NCBI RefSeq assembly: GCF_001953975.1
Contig: NZ_MBEJ01000078.1
Location: 1 to 64,000 of the forward strand
Source of the DNA: Mycobacterium sp. NS-7484
GTDB taxonomy: Bacteria; Actinomycetota; Actinomycetes; Mycobacteriales; Mycobacteriaceae
Reading direction: 5' to 3'
Length of the DNA stretch: 64,000 bases
Positions 8,140 through 17,973 of the stretch are shown here, piece by piece (the first letter of the stretch is position 1; each line of letters opens with the position of its first letter). The translations under genes were made by a program, and so were the position numbers. The notes under the pieces are model-generated. The model ran no database searches, was not told the DNA's origin, and was given only the letters and a program-made list of their open reading frames with translations.

Positions 8140-10917
8140 CTACATGTTCGCCCGGTCCTCGTCGATCCTGTCCTGGTCGACGATGCTTTGCACGTCACCG
8201 TCGAGATCAGAGGTGATGTTGCCGGTGATCGTTCGCTGGAGCTTGTTGATGGTGGCATCCGCCTTCAGATACCCGGTGTGCTCACCGGTCACGGTGATAT
8301 CGGCGAGGTAGTGGATGGATGACTGGCTGGCGGTGGTGTTCGTCGATTCGGTGCCGTTGAGGATCATCCCGGCTTCGTTGACGTAATCGGTATATGTGAC
8401 CGTGCGAGTGATGTGGCCCGTGGCATCGGTGACCTCACTGACGACCGCGGTACCACCGCCCGCGCCGGCATACGTTCCTGTCGGCGGTAGCGGCGCCGCG
8501 CTCGGGACGTAGGTCTTGAGTTCAGGCGCCCAGGTGGGATCCGGCGTCACCCGATCGCCCTCCACCGGCCCAACGCTGGTGGTGTACTTCAGGTTGGCGA
8601 TGACGAGCCGGGATTCGCCGGTTGGACTGGCCTCCCAGAAGCTCACCGCGTCTCCGGTGTTGTTCCAGCTCGCCATGCTGCGCGCGGTGTATCCGTCGCC
8701 GTCGACGAACAATGGAATCCCGTTCTCGCCCTTCAGGTCATCCTCGACCGCCAGTGCCCACTCCTGGTTCGAGATGTTCATGCCATCCGAGGAGCCGGCA
8801 TAGGCCTGGTACACCGCGCCCTGAATGTCGGCGGGCAAGAACGCCGGCCGCACAATTCGCGTCATCGGCGTGAGGGCGCCGTAGCCGCGGGTACTGCCGA
8901 TGGCGATCCATTCCTGGTTCGGTGAGAGGTCGGTGTCCTCGTCGTAGTCGAGATTGCCGGTCAGCCGGGTGACCTCGCCGGTCTCCAGGTCAACCACGAT
9001 GTCGTCGACATTGCCCGCCTCATAGCGGCCGCCGAGGATGATCACGCCCTTGCCGTCCGGCGTCCACTGTTTACCCTCGCCGACGGGGTAAACCACCCGG
9101 GCGTCGGCAATCTCGTAACCGGCGTCTGTCCGTTGCAGCTTGCCGACCACCGGTACCGCGGTGATGAGACCCTGCGGCGTCATCTGAATCTGGCTGAACA
9201 GCACATGCGTTCCGTCGGGCGAGATCCGCATCTCACGCTGAGGATCGAGAACGCGTGCGCCGGCCGGTGGGGTGATGACCGGAACCAGCCGCCTGCCGTC
9301 GACACCCTCTTCGTAGACGACATAGGAGTTCGGGCTGGTTGTCACCTGGATCATCAATCGTCCCGAACCATCCTGGAAGGGAACAACTCTCGACAAGCCG
9401 GCGGTGACTTCTGTGGACACACCGCAGGTGATGCACTCCACCTTCGTGCCGTCGACGCTGATCCGGTAGATCTCCTGGCGGCCGCCGTCGGCGGGCGTGG
9501 CCCCGAAGTAGATGGACTGCCCGTCTTCGGAGAACCGCGGGGTGTTGGGCTTCGTGATGCCGTCGGGCAGGTTCAGGATCACCCGCTCGACAGTGGGATT
9601 GAGCACGGTGACGTCGAGATCTTGCTGCGCAGTCCGGGGTTTGAACAGGCTGAGCAGATTGACCCGGTTGCCGTCGGTGACCGAGACCGTGAACGTATCC
9701 GTCTGCGCCGCATCGTAGTTGATGTCGTCGGGGGTGTAGGTGAACTCACCCGTCTTCTGATCGATCGTCAAGGTGCCATGCTCGGGCGCCTTCGTCACCG
9801 TATACGTCAATGCGTCACCCTCGGCATCGGTCACCCCGATGTTGCCGGTCACCGTCTGCCCGGTCTGCACGGTGGTCGTCGGGCTGCTGATCACCGGCGC
9901 CTGATTGAACAGATTGCGCCGCACCCAGCCCAACACTGCCCACGCCATCGGGGTGAACGGCTCAGGAGAATCCGGGGACGGCGCCAGGAACGGATTCAGC
10001 AGATTCGTCACGATCCCGTTGAGCACGCCGGCCGGATCCGGCGTGGCCACCTGATTCTTCGGCGTCACCACCGCGGCAGTGGCGATCTGTGCCTTCGTAC
10101 CACTCGACACGGCGAACGACTTGGCCTCACGCACGGTAGCCGCCAGCTTCGGCACGGCGAGTTTCTCGGTGATCTGCTCCGAAACCGTGTCGGCGATCGT
10201 GCCCGTGACCTCCTCGACGCGCTCAACTGACCTCTTGATCGTCTCGCTGACGTCCACTCGACTCACCGGTGCGGCCGACTGTGCAGTGTCCGAGGTATGG
10301 GAAGAGGCAACCCTCGGTGTGGGGTCCGGCGCCGCCACGCTCGGCTTGTCGCTGTGCAACGAGAGGTCCAGCACCGTCGACCGAACTTTGTCTGGTATCG
10401 ACGACAGCGCCTTCAAGGGCGCCTCGATCGCCTCGGACAACGACGTTGTCTTGCTCGGTTCCTCCTGGGCGCCTGCGGTTTTTGTGTCGCTGTCGGTATC
10501 GGTGTGCTGCGCCCCGCCACTGCTCGAGACGGTGACGCCAGGCGCCACCTCCCGGGCGGACGACGTCTTTCCTTGCCGCTTCGGCTTGCCGGCTTTCTTG
10601 GCCTTCCCCACCGTGGGGCCGGTCTTGTCTGTGGCGCCGGACCCCGCTCGCTTCACCGCCGAGTCCTCTCCGGACGACGCCGAGTTCGCCGCACTCGTCG
10701 TCGAGGAGTCCGACGAGGAGGTTCCGGTCGTATCCGCAGCGGCGACGCCAACGCCGGTGGCGAGTGCTGCGACCAGCCAACCGGTCACCACGACACCGCT
10801 GTATGCACCGATACGCGCGGTAGTTTGGGATGTTCGACGTGACGGCGTCGAGCTTGCCGGCGCGCTCGACGAACGCGAGGTGAACGAGGGATTGATGAGC
10901 GGATTGCTAGCGGTCAT
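8140..10917 (-). CDS. Large exported protein: cadherin-like domain plus PD40/TolB-type beta-propeller
   Basis: About 925 aa from ATG 10917, which follows GGAGCC; a further in-frame upstream start is less likely. Residues 1-35 are basic and Ser/Thr-rich and precede one hydrophobic helix ending in VGVAAAD, a late signal peptide or anchor. A long Ser/Thr/Ala/Lys-rich low-complexity region follows. Next is a cadherin-like/VCBS unit (TGNIGVTDAEGDALTYTVT.., DTFTVSVTDGNRV). The C-terminal half has repeated propeller strands such as PRFSEDGQSIYFGA and RISPDGTHVLFSQ. Similar mycobacterial proteins are exported with unknown role. It is divergent from a ROK regulator, which may control it. Confidence 0.75.
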   Translation of the reverse strand: MTASNPLINPSFTSRSSSAPASSTPSRRTSQTTARIGAYSGVVVTGWLVAALATGVGVAAADTTGTSSSDSSTTSAANSASSGEDSAVKRAGSGATDKTGPTVGKAKKAGKPKRQGKTSSAREVAPGVTVSSSGGAQHTDTDSDTKTAGAQEEPSKTTSLSEAIEAPLKALSSIPDKVRSTVLDLSLHSDKPSVAAPDPTPRVASSHTSDTAQSAAPVSRVDVSETIKRSVERVEEVTGTIADTVSEQITEKLAVPKLAATVREAKSFAVSSGTKAQIATAAVVTPKNQVATPDPAGVLNGIVTNLLNPFLAPSPDSPEPFTPMAWAVLGWVRRNLFNQAPVISSPTTTVQTGQTVTGNIGVTDAEGDALTYTVTKAPEHGTLTIDQKTGEFTYTPDDINYDAAQTDTFTVSVTDGNRVNLLSLFKPRTAQQDLDVTVLNPTVERVILNLPDGITKPNTPRFSEDGQSIYFGATPADGGRQEIYRISVDGTKVECITCGVSTEVTAGLSRVVPFQDGSGRLMIQVTTSPNSYVVYEEGVDGRRLVPVITPPAGARVLDPQREMRISPDGTHVLFSQIQMTPQGLITAVPVVGKLQRTDAGYEIADARVVYPVGEGKQWTPDGKGVIILGGRYEAGNVDDIVVDLETGEVTRLTGNLDYDEDTDLSPNQEWIAIGSTRGYGALTPMTRIVRPAFLPADIQGAVYQAYAGSSDGMNISNQEWALAVEDDLKGENGIPLFVDGDGYTARSMASWNNTGDAVSFWEASPTGESRLVIANLKYTTSVGPVEGDRVTPDPTWAPELKTYVPSAAPLPPTGTYAGAGGGTAVVSEVTDATGHITRTVTYTDYVNEAGMILNGTESTNTTASQSSIHYLADITVTGEHTGYLKADATINKLQRTITGNITSDLDGDVQSIVDQDRIDEDRANM

Positions 10918-11040
10918 GGCGCGGCTCCGATGCCCTAGATGCCTATTTAATTTCTGTGACGAACTTAATAGCAAGATATTGTTCGAGGCGTCAAGGAGGT
11001 TCTGCTGAACCGGTCAGAATCGGCGCGGCGGGAAAAGCAG

Positions 11041-12201
11041 GTGCTGCACCTGCTGCATCGCCAGCGCGTCGTTCACCTGCTTCGAACCGAGGGACCGCTG
11101 GCCCGAGCCGACCTCGCCGACCAACTGGGCCTCAGCCGGCCCTCGATCACGGCCATCGTCGGCGAGTTGATCGACGACGGCACCCTTGTCGAGCTGGATT
11201 CCCGCGTCGAGGGGCCGGGTTACCGCGGTCGTCCACGCAAACTGCTCGGCTGCAACCCCCAGGCCCGACGAGTGCTGGGCATCTGGATCGACGAGCGTCG
11301 CGCGCGTGTCGTCGTCGCCGACGCGACCGGCACGATCTTCCGTGAAGACGAGACCCCTACCCCCGGAAGGACCCCGGCATCGGTGATCCGTTCGATCATC
11401 CGGATCGCCACGCAGCTGATCGACGACCCCAGTGGGGGTCCGGTCGCCGCCGCCGGAATCTGTTTGCCCGGATTCATTGATGGCACAACGGGATTGGTCG
11501 TCGAATCCGCATCACTCGGCTGGTCCCGCGTGGAGCTGGGTGGACCGATCTCCCGCGCGCTCGGCATACCGACGGCGGTGCAGGACACCACGCAAGCCAT
11601 GACGCTGGCCGAGACGATCGCCGGCGATGCCCGGGAGGTGCGTTCGGCACTGGTGCTTGATTGTGGAGGACATGTCAATGTCGGCCTGATCATCGGCGGA
11701 CGGCCGTACACGGGGGCGACGGGGGTGGCCGGAGCAGTCGGACACATGCCGGTCTCGGGCAGTGATGCCCAATGTTCGTGCGGCAGAACCGGTTGCGTCA
11801 ACGCCAGCATGTCGCTACACGCCATGCAATCGGTCGCCCCGCACACCGAAGGTGTGCCACTGAAGGATATCGACCTCGACGCCGTGGCGCAGGAAACGAG
11901 CCGAAACACGAACGCCCAGAAACTCATTCGGGAGGTCATCGATCGCATTGCACACACCGCCATCCTGATGGAGGCGGTTCTCGATCCGGAGGTTCTGATC
12001 CTGTCCGGGCTCATCACCGAGTTCGAGGACCTCATCGACGCCCTCGAAACACGCATCGAGGAGATCCGGCCGCCCGAAAGACGTGGCCGCACGGCGACCG
12101 TACGGTCCCAGATCGGCCGGGATTACCGGGTGGCGGTCATCGTCGCGCTGCAACAACTCGATCCAGACATCGCCGGCCTGGTGCACACCCCGACACCGTA
12201 G
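11041..12201 (+). CDS. ROK-family transcriptional regulator (NagC/XylR type)
   Basis: 386 aa. An N-terminal winged helix (ARADLADQLGLSRPSITAIV, residues 22-41) is fused to a ROK sugar-kinase-like domain. The ROK cysteine motif CSCGRTGCVNA is present; such cysteines bind zinc in this family. The ATP-site DxGxT is degenerate (LDCGGHVNVG), as in ROK repressors. The listed GTG start has only a weak ribosome site. A strong AAGGAGG at 10993-10999 sits five bases before an in-frame CTG at 11005, which would add 12 residues to the first helix. It is divergent from the propeller gene across an AT-rich region. The effector is unknown, probably a sugar. Confidence 0.85.
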   Translation: MLHLLHRQRVVHLLRTEGPLARADLADQLGLSRPSITAIVGELIDDGTLVELDSRVEGPGYRGRPRKLLGCNPQARRVLGIWIDERRARVVVADATGTIFREDETPTPGRTPASVIRSIIRIATQLIDDPSGGPVAAAGICLPGFIDGTTGLVVESASLGWSRVELGGPISRALGIPTAVQDTTQAMTLAETIAGDAREVRSALVLDCGGHVNVGLIIGGRPYTGATGVAGAVGHMPVSGSDAQCSCGRTGCVNASMSLHAMQSVAPHTEGVPLKDIDLDAVAQETSRNTNAQKLIREVIDRIAHTAILMEAVLDPEVLILSGLITEFEDLIDALETRIEEIRPPERRGRTATVRSQIGRDYRVAVIVALQQLDPDIAGLVHTPTP

Positions 12202-12248
12202 ACCAGGCGGCTGGGTACAGTCCTACCGAGAAACTAGGAGATGCAACT

Positions 12249-13388
12249 ATGCCGGTGGACCGCCTACTTCCCTCCGATGAGGCTCGTGACCTCATCGAGC
12301 TCACCCGTGACATCGCCGACAAGGTCCTCGACCCGATCGTCGACGAGTACGAACGCGACGAGAAGTACCCCGAGGGCGTCATGGCCCAGCTCGGCGCGGC
12401 CGGGCTGCTGAGCCTGCCTCAACCCGAGGAGTGGGGTGGCGGCGGGCAACCGTATGAGGTCTACCTGCAGGTTCTCGAGGAGATCGCCGCGCGCTGGGCC
12501 GCCATCGGCGTCGCGGTCAGCGTGCACAGCCTGTCGTCGCACGCGCTGCTGGTGTTCGGCACCGACGAGCAGAAGCAGCGCTGGCTGCCCGGCATGCTCT
12601 CCGGGGAACAGATCGGCGCTTACAGCCTGTCTGAGCCGCAGGCCGGATCCGACGCCGCCGCGCTGAACTGCAAGGCCGCCCGCGACGGCGACGCATATGT
12701 GCTCAACGGTTCCAAGGCCTGGATCACCCACGGCGGCAAGGCCGACTTCTACACGTTGTTCGCCCGCACGGGCGAAGGGTCGAAGGGCATCTCCTGTTTC
12801 CTGGTGCCCGGGGATCTCGACGGGCTGAGCTTCGGCAAACCCGAGGAGAAGATGGGTCTGCACGCGGTGCCCACCACGTCGGCCTTCTACGACAACGCCC
12901 GTCTGGATGCCGACCGGCTGATCGGCGCCGAGGGCCAGGGTCTGTCGATTGCGTTCTCCGCGTTGGACTCCGGCCGGCTCGGCATCGCCGCGGTGGCCGT
13001 CGGCATCGCCCAGGCCGCACTGGACGAGGCGGTCCGGTACGCGAATGAGCGAACCACGTTCGGCCGCAAGATCGTCGACCATCAGGGCCTCGGGTTCCTG
13101 CTGGCCGACATGGCCGCCGCGGTGGTCAGTGCGCGGGCCACCTACCTGGATGCCGCGCGCCGCCGCGATCTCGGATTGCCGTACTCCACGCAAGCCAGTG
13201 TGGCGAAACTGGTCGCCACCGACGCCGCCATGAAAGTCACCACCGATGCCGTGCAGGTGTTCGGTGGCGTGGGCTACACACGGGACTTCCGGGTCGAGCG
13301 GTACATGCGCGAAGCCAAGATCACCCAGATCTTCGAGGGCACCAATCAGATTCAGCGCTTGGTCATCTCGCGGGGGCTCAGCTCCTAA
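12249..13388 (+). CDS. Acyl-CoA dehydrogenase (FadE)
   Basis: 379 aa, standard length. The FAD/acyl-binding block AYSLSEPQAGSDAAAL, the ADxAM-like helix and the C-terminal signature with the catalytic Glu in AKITQIFEGTNQIQ are intact. It oxidises an acyl-CoA to the 2-enoyl-CoA, passing electrons to electron-transfer flavoprotein; chain specificity is not readable. ATG 12249 was chosen because GGAG lies eight bases upstream and the N-terminus matches the family. The frame extends much further upstream, but there it is antiphase to the ROK gene. Confidence 0.9.
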   Translation: MPVDRLLPSDEARDLIELTRDIADKVLDPIVDEYERDEKYPEGVMAQLGAAGLLSLPQPEEWGGGGQPYEVYLQVLEEIAARWAAIGVAVSVHSLSSHALLVFGTDEQKQRWLPGMLSGEQIGAYSLSEPQAGSDAAALNCKAARDGDAYVLNGSKAWITHGGKADFYTLFARTGEGSKGISCFLVPGDLDGLSFGKPEEKMGLHAVPTTSAFYDNARLDADRLIGAEGQGLSIAFSALDSGRLGIAAVAVGIAQAALDEAVRYANERTTFGRKIVDHQGLGFLLADMAAAVVSARATYLDAARRRDLGLPYSTQASVAKLVATDAAMKVTTDAVQVFGGVGYTRDFRVERYMREAKITQIFEGTNQIQRLVISRGLSS

Positions 13389-13413
13389 GTGCCGCGGACT
13401 GGGCTCCTGAGTG

Positions 13414-13477
13414 CCGCGAGCAGACGTAAACCGGTAGCTTTTCGGGCGAAACAGTACGGGTTTGTGACTGCTCGCGG
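13414..13477. repeat. Dispersed intergenic palindrome, second copy
   Basis: Imperfect inverted repeat with arms CCGCGAGCAGACGTAAACCG and the complement of GGGTTTGTGACTGCTCGCGG around a loop containing TTTTCGGGCGAAA. It lies between the convergent acyl-CoA dehydrogenase and hydrolase genes. Its outer arm matches the palindrome at 7619-7676 while the centre differs, so arms are conserved and loops vary. Confidence 0.65.
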
Positions 13478-13482
13478 AGGGA

Positions 13483-14400
13483 CTAGAGCGCTGGGCTCCT
13501 GACGAAGTCGGTGACCGCGGCCAGGAACTGCTCGGGCTGCTCGACCATCGGGCTGTGCCCCGAATCTTTGATGACCACCGGCGGCAGCCCGGCTGCCGTA
13601 TAGCGCGCGACGTTGGGCTCCGTCGGGGTCAGCACGTCGTGTTCGCCCCACAGCACGAGTACCGGCTTGTCCAGTGCGGCAAGTGTTTCCGCGACGGGTG
13701 AGGCCTCGGCTTTCGAATCACAGACTCCGGCGTAGGTGAGGCTCTCCAGCGAACGATGGGCAAACTCCGGCACCGGGTAGTCAGCGGCGAACCCAGTCTG
13801 CAGGGAGCTTTCGGTGATGGCGTCGACACTGCGGAACCGATCCAGCGCAGGCCCGATGACAGGCCAGCACACCATCGCTCCGAGGAGGGGCATCGTGACC
13901 AGATCGTCGGCGCCGGGGGTGTCGGACACCACGATGCGCTCCACCAGATCGGGGTGCTGCTGTGCCAACGCAGCGGCGACCTTTCCGCCCATCGAATGCC
14001 CGACCAACACGGCCTCGCGCACGCCCAAGGCCACCAGAGCGTCGTGCACCGCGGAGGCCTGCCCCTCGGCCGCGTAGTCCGCCGCGTCGTTGGGTGCCTC
14101 GGAGCCACCATGGCCCACCAGGTCGATCGCGATCACCCGCTGATCGCGGGCCAGGTGCGAGGCCACGCGATCCCACCACTCGATCGACGCCGAATACCGG
14201 TGCAACAACACCACCGCGCGCTCCCCCGGCGGTCCGTACTCCCGCACGTTGAGATCCGGTCCGTCCAAGGTCAGCACATGTCCGCCGGCCGACGCCTCGG
14301 CCGGGCGATGTGCCCTGGTCACCAGGAGTTCGTTCAACAGCAGCGCGAGCACCGCCAGCACCAGCATGCCCACAGCGATGCGCAGTTTCATGGTGCGCAC
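13483..14400 (-). CDS. Membrane-anchored alpha/beta hydrolase
   Basis: 305 aa, with an N-terminal hydrophobic helix (residues 8-24) that is probably an uncleaved anchor. The fold shows the nucleophile elbow VLVGHSMGGKVAAAL (Ser), an acid in LVLWGEHDVLTP (Asp) and the base in DSGHSPMVE (His), a complete triad. The usual HG oxyanion pair after beta-3 reads LLHRYSAS, with Arg for Gly. Substrate is unknown. It is divergent from the LCP gene. A second Met three codons in is an alternative start. Confidence 0.8.
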   Translation of the reverse strand: MRTMKLRIAVGMLVLAVLALLLNELLVTRAHRPAEASAGGHVLTLDGPDLNVREYGPPGERAVVLLHRYSASIEWWDRVASHLARDQRVIAIDLVGHGGSEAPNDAADYAAEGQASAVHDALVALGVREAVLVGHSMGGKVAAALAQQHPDLVERIVVSDTPGADDLVTMPLLGAMVCWPVIGPALDRFRSVDAITESSLQTGFAADYPVPEFAHRSLESLTYAGVCDSKAEASPVAETLAALDKPVLVLWGEHDVLTPTEPNVARYTAAGLPPVVIKDSGHSPMVEQPEQFLAAVTDFVRSPAL

Positions 14401-14471
14401 GGTAATGCTGTGACAGCCGAATTGACCAGGGATTTTCCCCGGTGCGAGCAGCTTCAGCGAACGGCCTCATA

Positions 14472-16106
14472 ATGGCAGGTGCCATGAATGCACCTGCGCA
14501 CGCCACCAATGCTCCCCGGCACCGGATGCCGCGACGGGGCGTGCAGGTCGCCCGCCGTGCCGCCATCGGTCTGACCGCGGCCGCTGTGCTGGCCGGAACC
14601 GGTATGGGCTGGGTGACCTACCACGGCGCATTGGACGGCATCACGACGTCCAATGCGCTCGAAGGCGGACCGGTCTCCACCGGGGACACCGAGAACATTC
14701 TGATCATGGGCCTGGACAGCCGGCTGGATCAGCACGGCAACCCGCTCCCCGAGGACATCTATCAGGCACTGCACGCCGGCGACGAGACCGTCGGCGGATA
14801 CAACGCCAATGTGCTGATCGTGGTGCACCTGCCCGGTGACGGCAGCCCGGCCACCGCGTTCTCCATCCCCCGCGACGACTATGTCGAGCTGGCGGGCTGC
14901 GACGTCGACCCCTGCAAGGGCAAGATCAAGCAGGCCTACGGTTGGGCCTACCAACGCGAGATGGAATCACTGGAGTCCGATTCCGAAGAAGACACGTCGA
15001 CGCACGAGCAGCAGGCCCGCGAAGCCGGGCGCCGAGCCCAGATCGCCACGGTCCGAAACCTGCTGGGCATCCCGATCGACCATTTCGTCGAGGTCACCCT
15101 CGGCGCCTTCTTCCAGATCGCCAAGGCGGTGGCACCGATCACCGTCTGCCTCAACGCCGATACCGCAGACCCGTACTCGGGAGCCGACTTCCGCAAGGGA
15201 GTTCAGCAGATCGACGCCGCACAGGCCATGGCCTTCGTTCGTCAGCGTCGCGACATCAACGACGAGAACTTCACCGACCTCGACCGCACCCGGCGCCAGC
15301 AGGCGTTCATCGCCGCACTGGTATCGGCCCTCGGCAAGAGCGGCGCGTTGTCCAGCCCGAGCAAGCTGCGTGAGCTGCTTGACGTCACCAAGCAGAACGT
15401 CGCGCTGGACTCCGGTTTCGACCTGGCCAGCTTCGCCAGCCGCGCCTCAGCCTTGACCGGCGAACCGCCCACGCTCTACACCCTGCCGATCAAGGAATTC
15501 GGCCAGAACTCGCTCGGCGAGGACATCAACATCGTCGACGTCCCGACGATCCGGGCCATCGTCCGTGACCTGGTCAGCGACACCGGCCACGGGAGCACCG
15601 CCCCTACCGCACCCGCGCATGTGCTCGACGGACACGGTGCGGTGCTCGACGTGATCAACGCCTCCACCTACACCGGCTTGGCGGCGCAACTCGAAACCAC
15701 CTTCGGGGCAGAGGGATTCATTCAGGGACAGATCGGTGACGCCGAATCCCTGGCGGCCGTCACCACGATCGACTACGGGACCGGCGCCGAGGACGCCGCG
15801 CAGTCACTGGCCGAGGAACTCGGTCTGATGACCACCCCGTCCTCCGAGATCGTACCCGGGACAGTGCAATTGACGCTGGGCACCGACTTCCCCGGCGACG
15901 AGTACCTGACCGGATCCAGCGATTCGGAGTCGCAGTGGGATTCGAGCACGGACTCGAGCTGGGATTCGACCGCCGCGACGTCGACGGAGGAGACCACCTC
16001 CAGCACACCGGTGACCACGGTGGCTGCAACGGCGACCGGCACCAAATCCGCGGCGCCCACGGATCTGAGCCAGATGAAAGTATCCGGCGTTCCGTGTGTG
16101 AAGTAG
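14472..16106 (+). CDS. LytR-CpsA-Psr family cell-wall ligase with LytR_C domain
   Basis: About 544 aa; starts at 14442 (GTG), 14472 and 14484 are all possible and none has a clear ribosome site. A basic N-terminus and one membrane helix (AAIGLTAAAVLAGTGMGWV) precede the extracellular LCP domain, marked by NILIMGLDSR, FSIPRDDYVEL and MAFVRQRRDIN. The C-terminal LytR_C domain (about 390-480) is followed by a Ser/Thr-rich tail. In mycobacteria LCP proteins ligate arabinogalactan to peptidoglycan. Family assignment is firm; the particular substrate is inferred. Confidence 0.9.
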   Translation: MAGAMNAPAHATNAPRHRMPRRGVQVARRAAIGLTAAAVLAGTGMGWVTYHGALDGITTSNALEGGPVSTGDTENILIMGLDSRLDQHGNPLPEDIYQALHAGDETVGGYNANVLIVVHLPGDGSPATAFSIPRDDYVELAGCDVDPCKGKIKQAYGWAYQREMESLESDSEEDTSTHEQQAREAGRRAQIATVRNLLGIPIDHFVEVTLGAFFQIAKAVAPITVCLNADTADPYSGADFRKGVQQIDAAQAMAFVRQRRDINDENFTDLDRTRRQQAFIAALVSALGKSGALSSPSKLRELLDVTKQNVALDSGFDLASFASRASALTGEPPTLYTLPIKEFGQNSLGEDINIVDVPTIRAIVRDLVSDTGHGSTAPTAPAHVLDGHGAVLDVINASTYTGLAAQLETTFGAEGFIQGQIGDAESLAAVTTIDYGTGAEDAAQSLAEELGLMTTPSSEIVPGTVQLTLGTDFPGDEYLTGSSDSESQWDSSTDSSWDSTAATSTEETTSSTPVTTVAATATGTKSAAPTDLSQMKVSGVPCVK

Positions 16107-16112
16107 CCGCGG

Positions 16113-17279
16113 CTACAACGTGACCCGCACCTGTGTGCCGTAGCCGAGCTCGGAACTGATGGCCATCGAGCCGCCCATGGCCTCGATGCGGACCTGCAGC
16201 GAGGCTAGGCCGATGTGTCCCTCGGCAACGGCCCGGCTCACGGTCGACGGGTCGAAGCCGCAACCGTCGTCGGCCACGGTCAGCAGGACCCGCCCGCCCG
16301 ACGGGTGCAGACCCACCGAGATCGTGCGGGCCCCGGCATGCTTGTTGATGTTGGACAGCAGTTCGCGGGCTGCGCGGTAGAGCAGCGCCTGTCCGTCGGG
16401 GTGGCCCACATCTTCGAGATCTGCCCGCACCGTCAGATCTGGACGATTCTCGTACTGGCGCAACAGTTCCCGCACCGCAGGCGTGAGGCCCAGCTGTGCC
16501 AGCACCTGCGGATGCAGTGCCGTCACCGTGGACCGCAGGCCGGCCGCGGTCTCCTGCAGTGCCGCATGCACCCGATCCAGCCCCGGATCGGGGTTGTGTT
16601 CCCGGATCTCGTCGAGGTCCAGGCGGGCGGCCAGCAGGGTTTGCAGTGGTCCGTCGTGAAGGTGTTCGGCCAGTTCGGCATTGCGCAGGTCGTCGGCGCG
16701 GGTGGACTCCGACACCAACTGGCGCCGGACTTCCTGCAGCGCCTGCACCCGGGCGGACCGGCGGGCCAACACGAACGACAACGCGGCCGACGCGACCGCC
16801 AGCCAGGCCAGAAACCCCACGTGCATGTAGACGATGTCGGGCAGGCCGACGTTATCGTCGCGCTTGGAGTACAAGATCCACACCGCCAGGTAACCCAGCG
16901 CCGTGCTGGCACCGAGCAGCGCGGTGAGCCACGGACGGTCTTGGAACGCAACGGATATCGGTAGCAGGAAGAACACCGGCAGCAGCGCGGCGGTGGCGCC
17001 ACCGGAGACGGCACACAACGTGACGAGCACCAGCACATCGACTGCGGTGGAAGCCCATTCGGCCCACGGCGGCATCGGTCCGCGGAACACCACCACCAGC
17101 CACAGCACCGCCACGGCAGCATAGACACTCAGGATCACCGCGTACAGGGCCGGCAACCAGTGGTCGACCTCCCACACCGAGACCAGCACCACGATCAATC
17201 CGATCAACGGGAGCCGCAGCAGGGCCGAGACCCGGACGGGCTGAGTGGTGAAGAACTCGACGACGCGCCCGTTGCCCAT
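16113..17279 (-). CDS. Sensor histidine kinase, NarL-partner (HisKA_3) type
   Basis: About 388 aa from ATG 17279. Five or six membrane helices (residues 15-175) act as sensor. A dimerisation/phosphoacceptor domain with His in AEHLHDGPLQTLLAARLD and a HATPase domain (ELLSNINKHAGA, VADDGCGFD, GHIGLASLQVRIEAMGG) follow. The start lies one base after the regulator stop (TGACATG), so the two are co-translated. The signal is unknown. It converges on the LCP gene with six bases between stops. Confidence 0.9.
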   Translation of the reverse strand: MGNGRVVEFFTTQPVRVSALLRLPLIGLIVVLVSVWEVDHWLPALYAVILSVYAAVAVLWLVVVFRGPMPPWAEWASTAVDVLVLVTLCAVSGGATAALLPVFFLLPISVAFQDRPWLTALLGASTALGYLAVWILYSKRDDNVGLPDIVYMHVGFLAWLAVASAALSFVLARRSARVQALQEVRRQLVSESTRADDLRNAELAEHLHDGPLQTLLAARLDLDEIREHNPDPGLDRVHAALQETAAGLRSTVTALHPQVLAQLGLTPAVRELLRQYENRPDLTVRADLEDVGHPDGQALLYRAARELLSNINKHAGARTISVGLHPSGGRVLLTVADDGCGFDPSTVSRAVAEGHIGLASLQVRIEAMGGSMAISSELGYGTQVRVTL

Positions 17280-17280
17280 G

Positions 17281-17931
17281 TCAGTCCAGCAGCCGGCGGC
17301 GCATCGCCTCGGCGACCACCGCACCGCGATCGCTTACGCCCAACTTCTCGTAGAGCCGCTGCACATGCGTCTTCACCGTGGACGGAGCCAGATACAGCTC
17401 TTTGGCCATCGCCGGGATCGAACGACCCTTGGCGATCAGATCAAGCACCTCGCGTTCGCGCGGGCTCAGCGCCGGCACGTCGGGCTCGTTGCGGCGACGG
17501 ATCTCACCGGCCAGTCCGGCGGCCAGGTTCGGATCGAGGACGTCACGTCCTTTGGCGCAGGACAGCACCGCGTTCACCAGCTCGCTGCGCGTGGATTCCT
17601 TGGACAGGAACCCGGCCGCGCCCTGCTGCAACGCGGTGTAGACGATGGCCGACTCGTCATGTGCCGAGACCAACAAAACGCGGGTCGGCAACTCGTCGCG
17701 GCTGACCGCGGCGGCCACCTGCGCCCCGTCGAGCTGCGGCATCCGGTAGTCCAGCAGCGCCACCTGCGGCCGGTGGGTTCGGATCAATTCCAATGCGTCG
17801 GCACCGTTGTCGGCCTCGGCCACCACGTCGATCTCGCCGCTGGAGGTCAAGGCGCGCACCACGCCCTCGCGGAACATCGGGTGGTCATCACCCACCACCA
17901 CCCGCACCTTGCCGGTCATGCGGCTCAGCAT
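17281..17931 (-). CDS. LuxR/NarL-family response regulator
   Basis: 216 aa from ATG 17931, or 212 from ATG 17919. The receiver domain has acidic pocket DDH and phosphoacceptor Asp in VALLDYRMPQLDG. The C-terminal LuxR HTH reads LSPREREVLDLIAKG through LAPSTVKTHVQRLYEKLGV. It is the first gene of the pair with the kinase and is divergent from the LysR regulator, 42 bases away. Confidence 0.9.
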   Translation of the reverse strand: MLSRMTGKVRVVVGDDHPMFREGVVRALTSSGEIDVVAEADNGADALELIRTHRPQVALLDYRMPQLDGAQVAAAVSRDELPTRVLLVSAHDESAIVYTALQQGAAGFLSKESTRSELVNAVLSCAKGRDVLDPNLAAGLAGEIRRRNEPDVPALSPREREVLDLIAKGRSIPAMAKELYLAPSTVKTHVQRLYEKLGVSDRGAVVAEAMRRRLLD

Positions 17932-17973
17932 CGCACAGCCCGCCCGGTGATCAGCGCGTTTAGAGTCAGCCGT

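Noticed and set aside
11772..12248. N-terminal extension of the acyl-CoA dehydrogenase frame
   Set aside because: Overlaps the ROK gene; family homology begins at ATG 12249.
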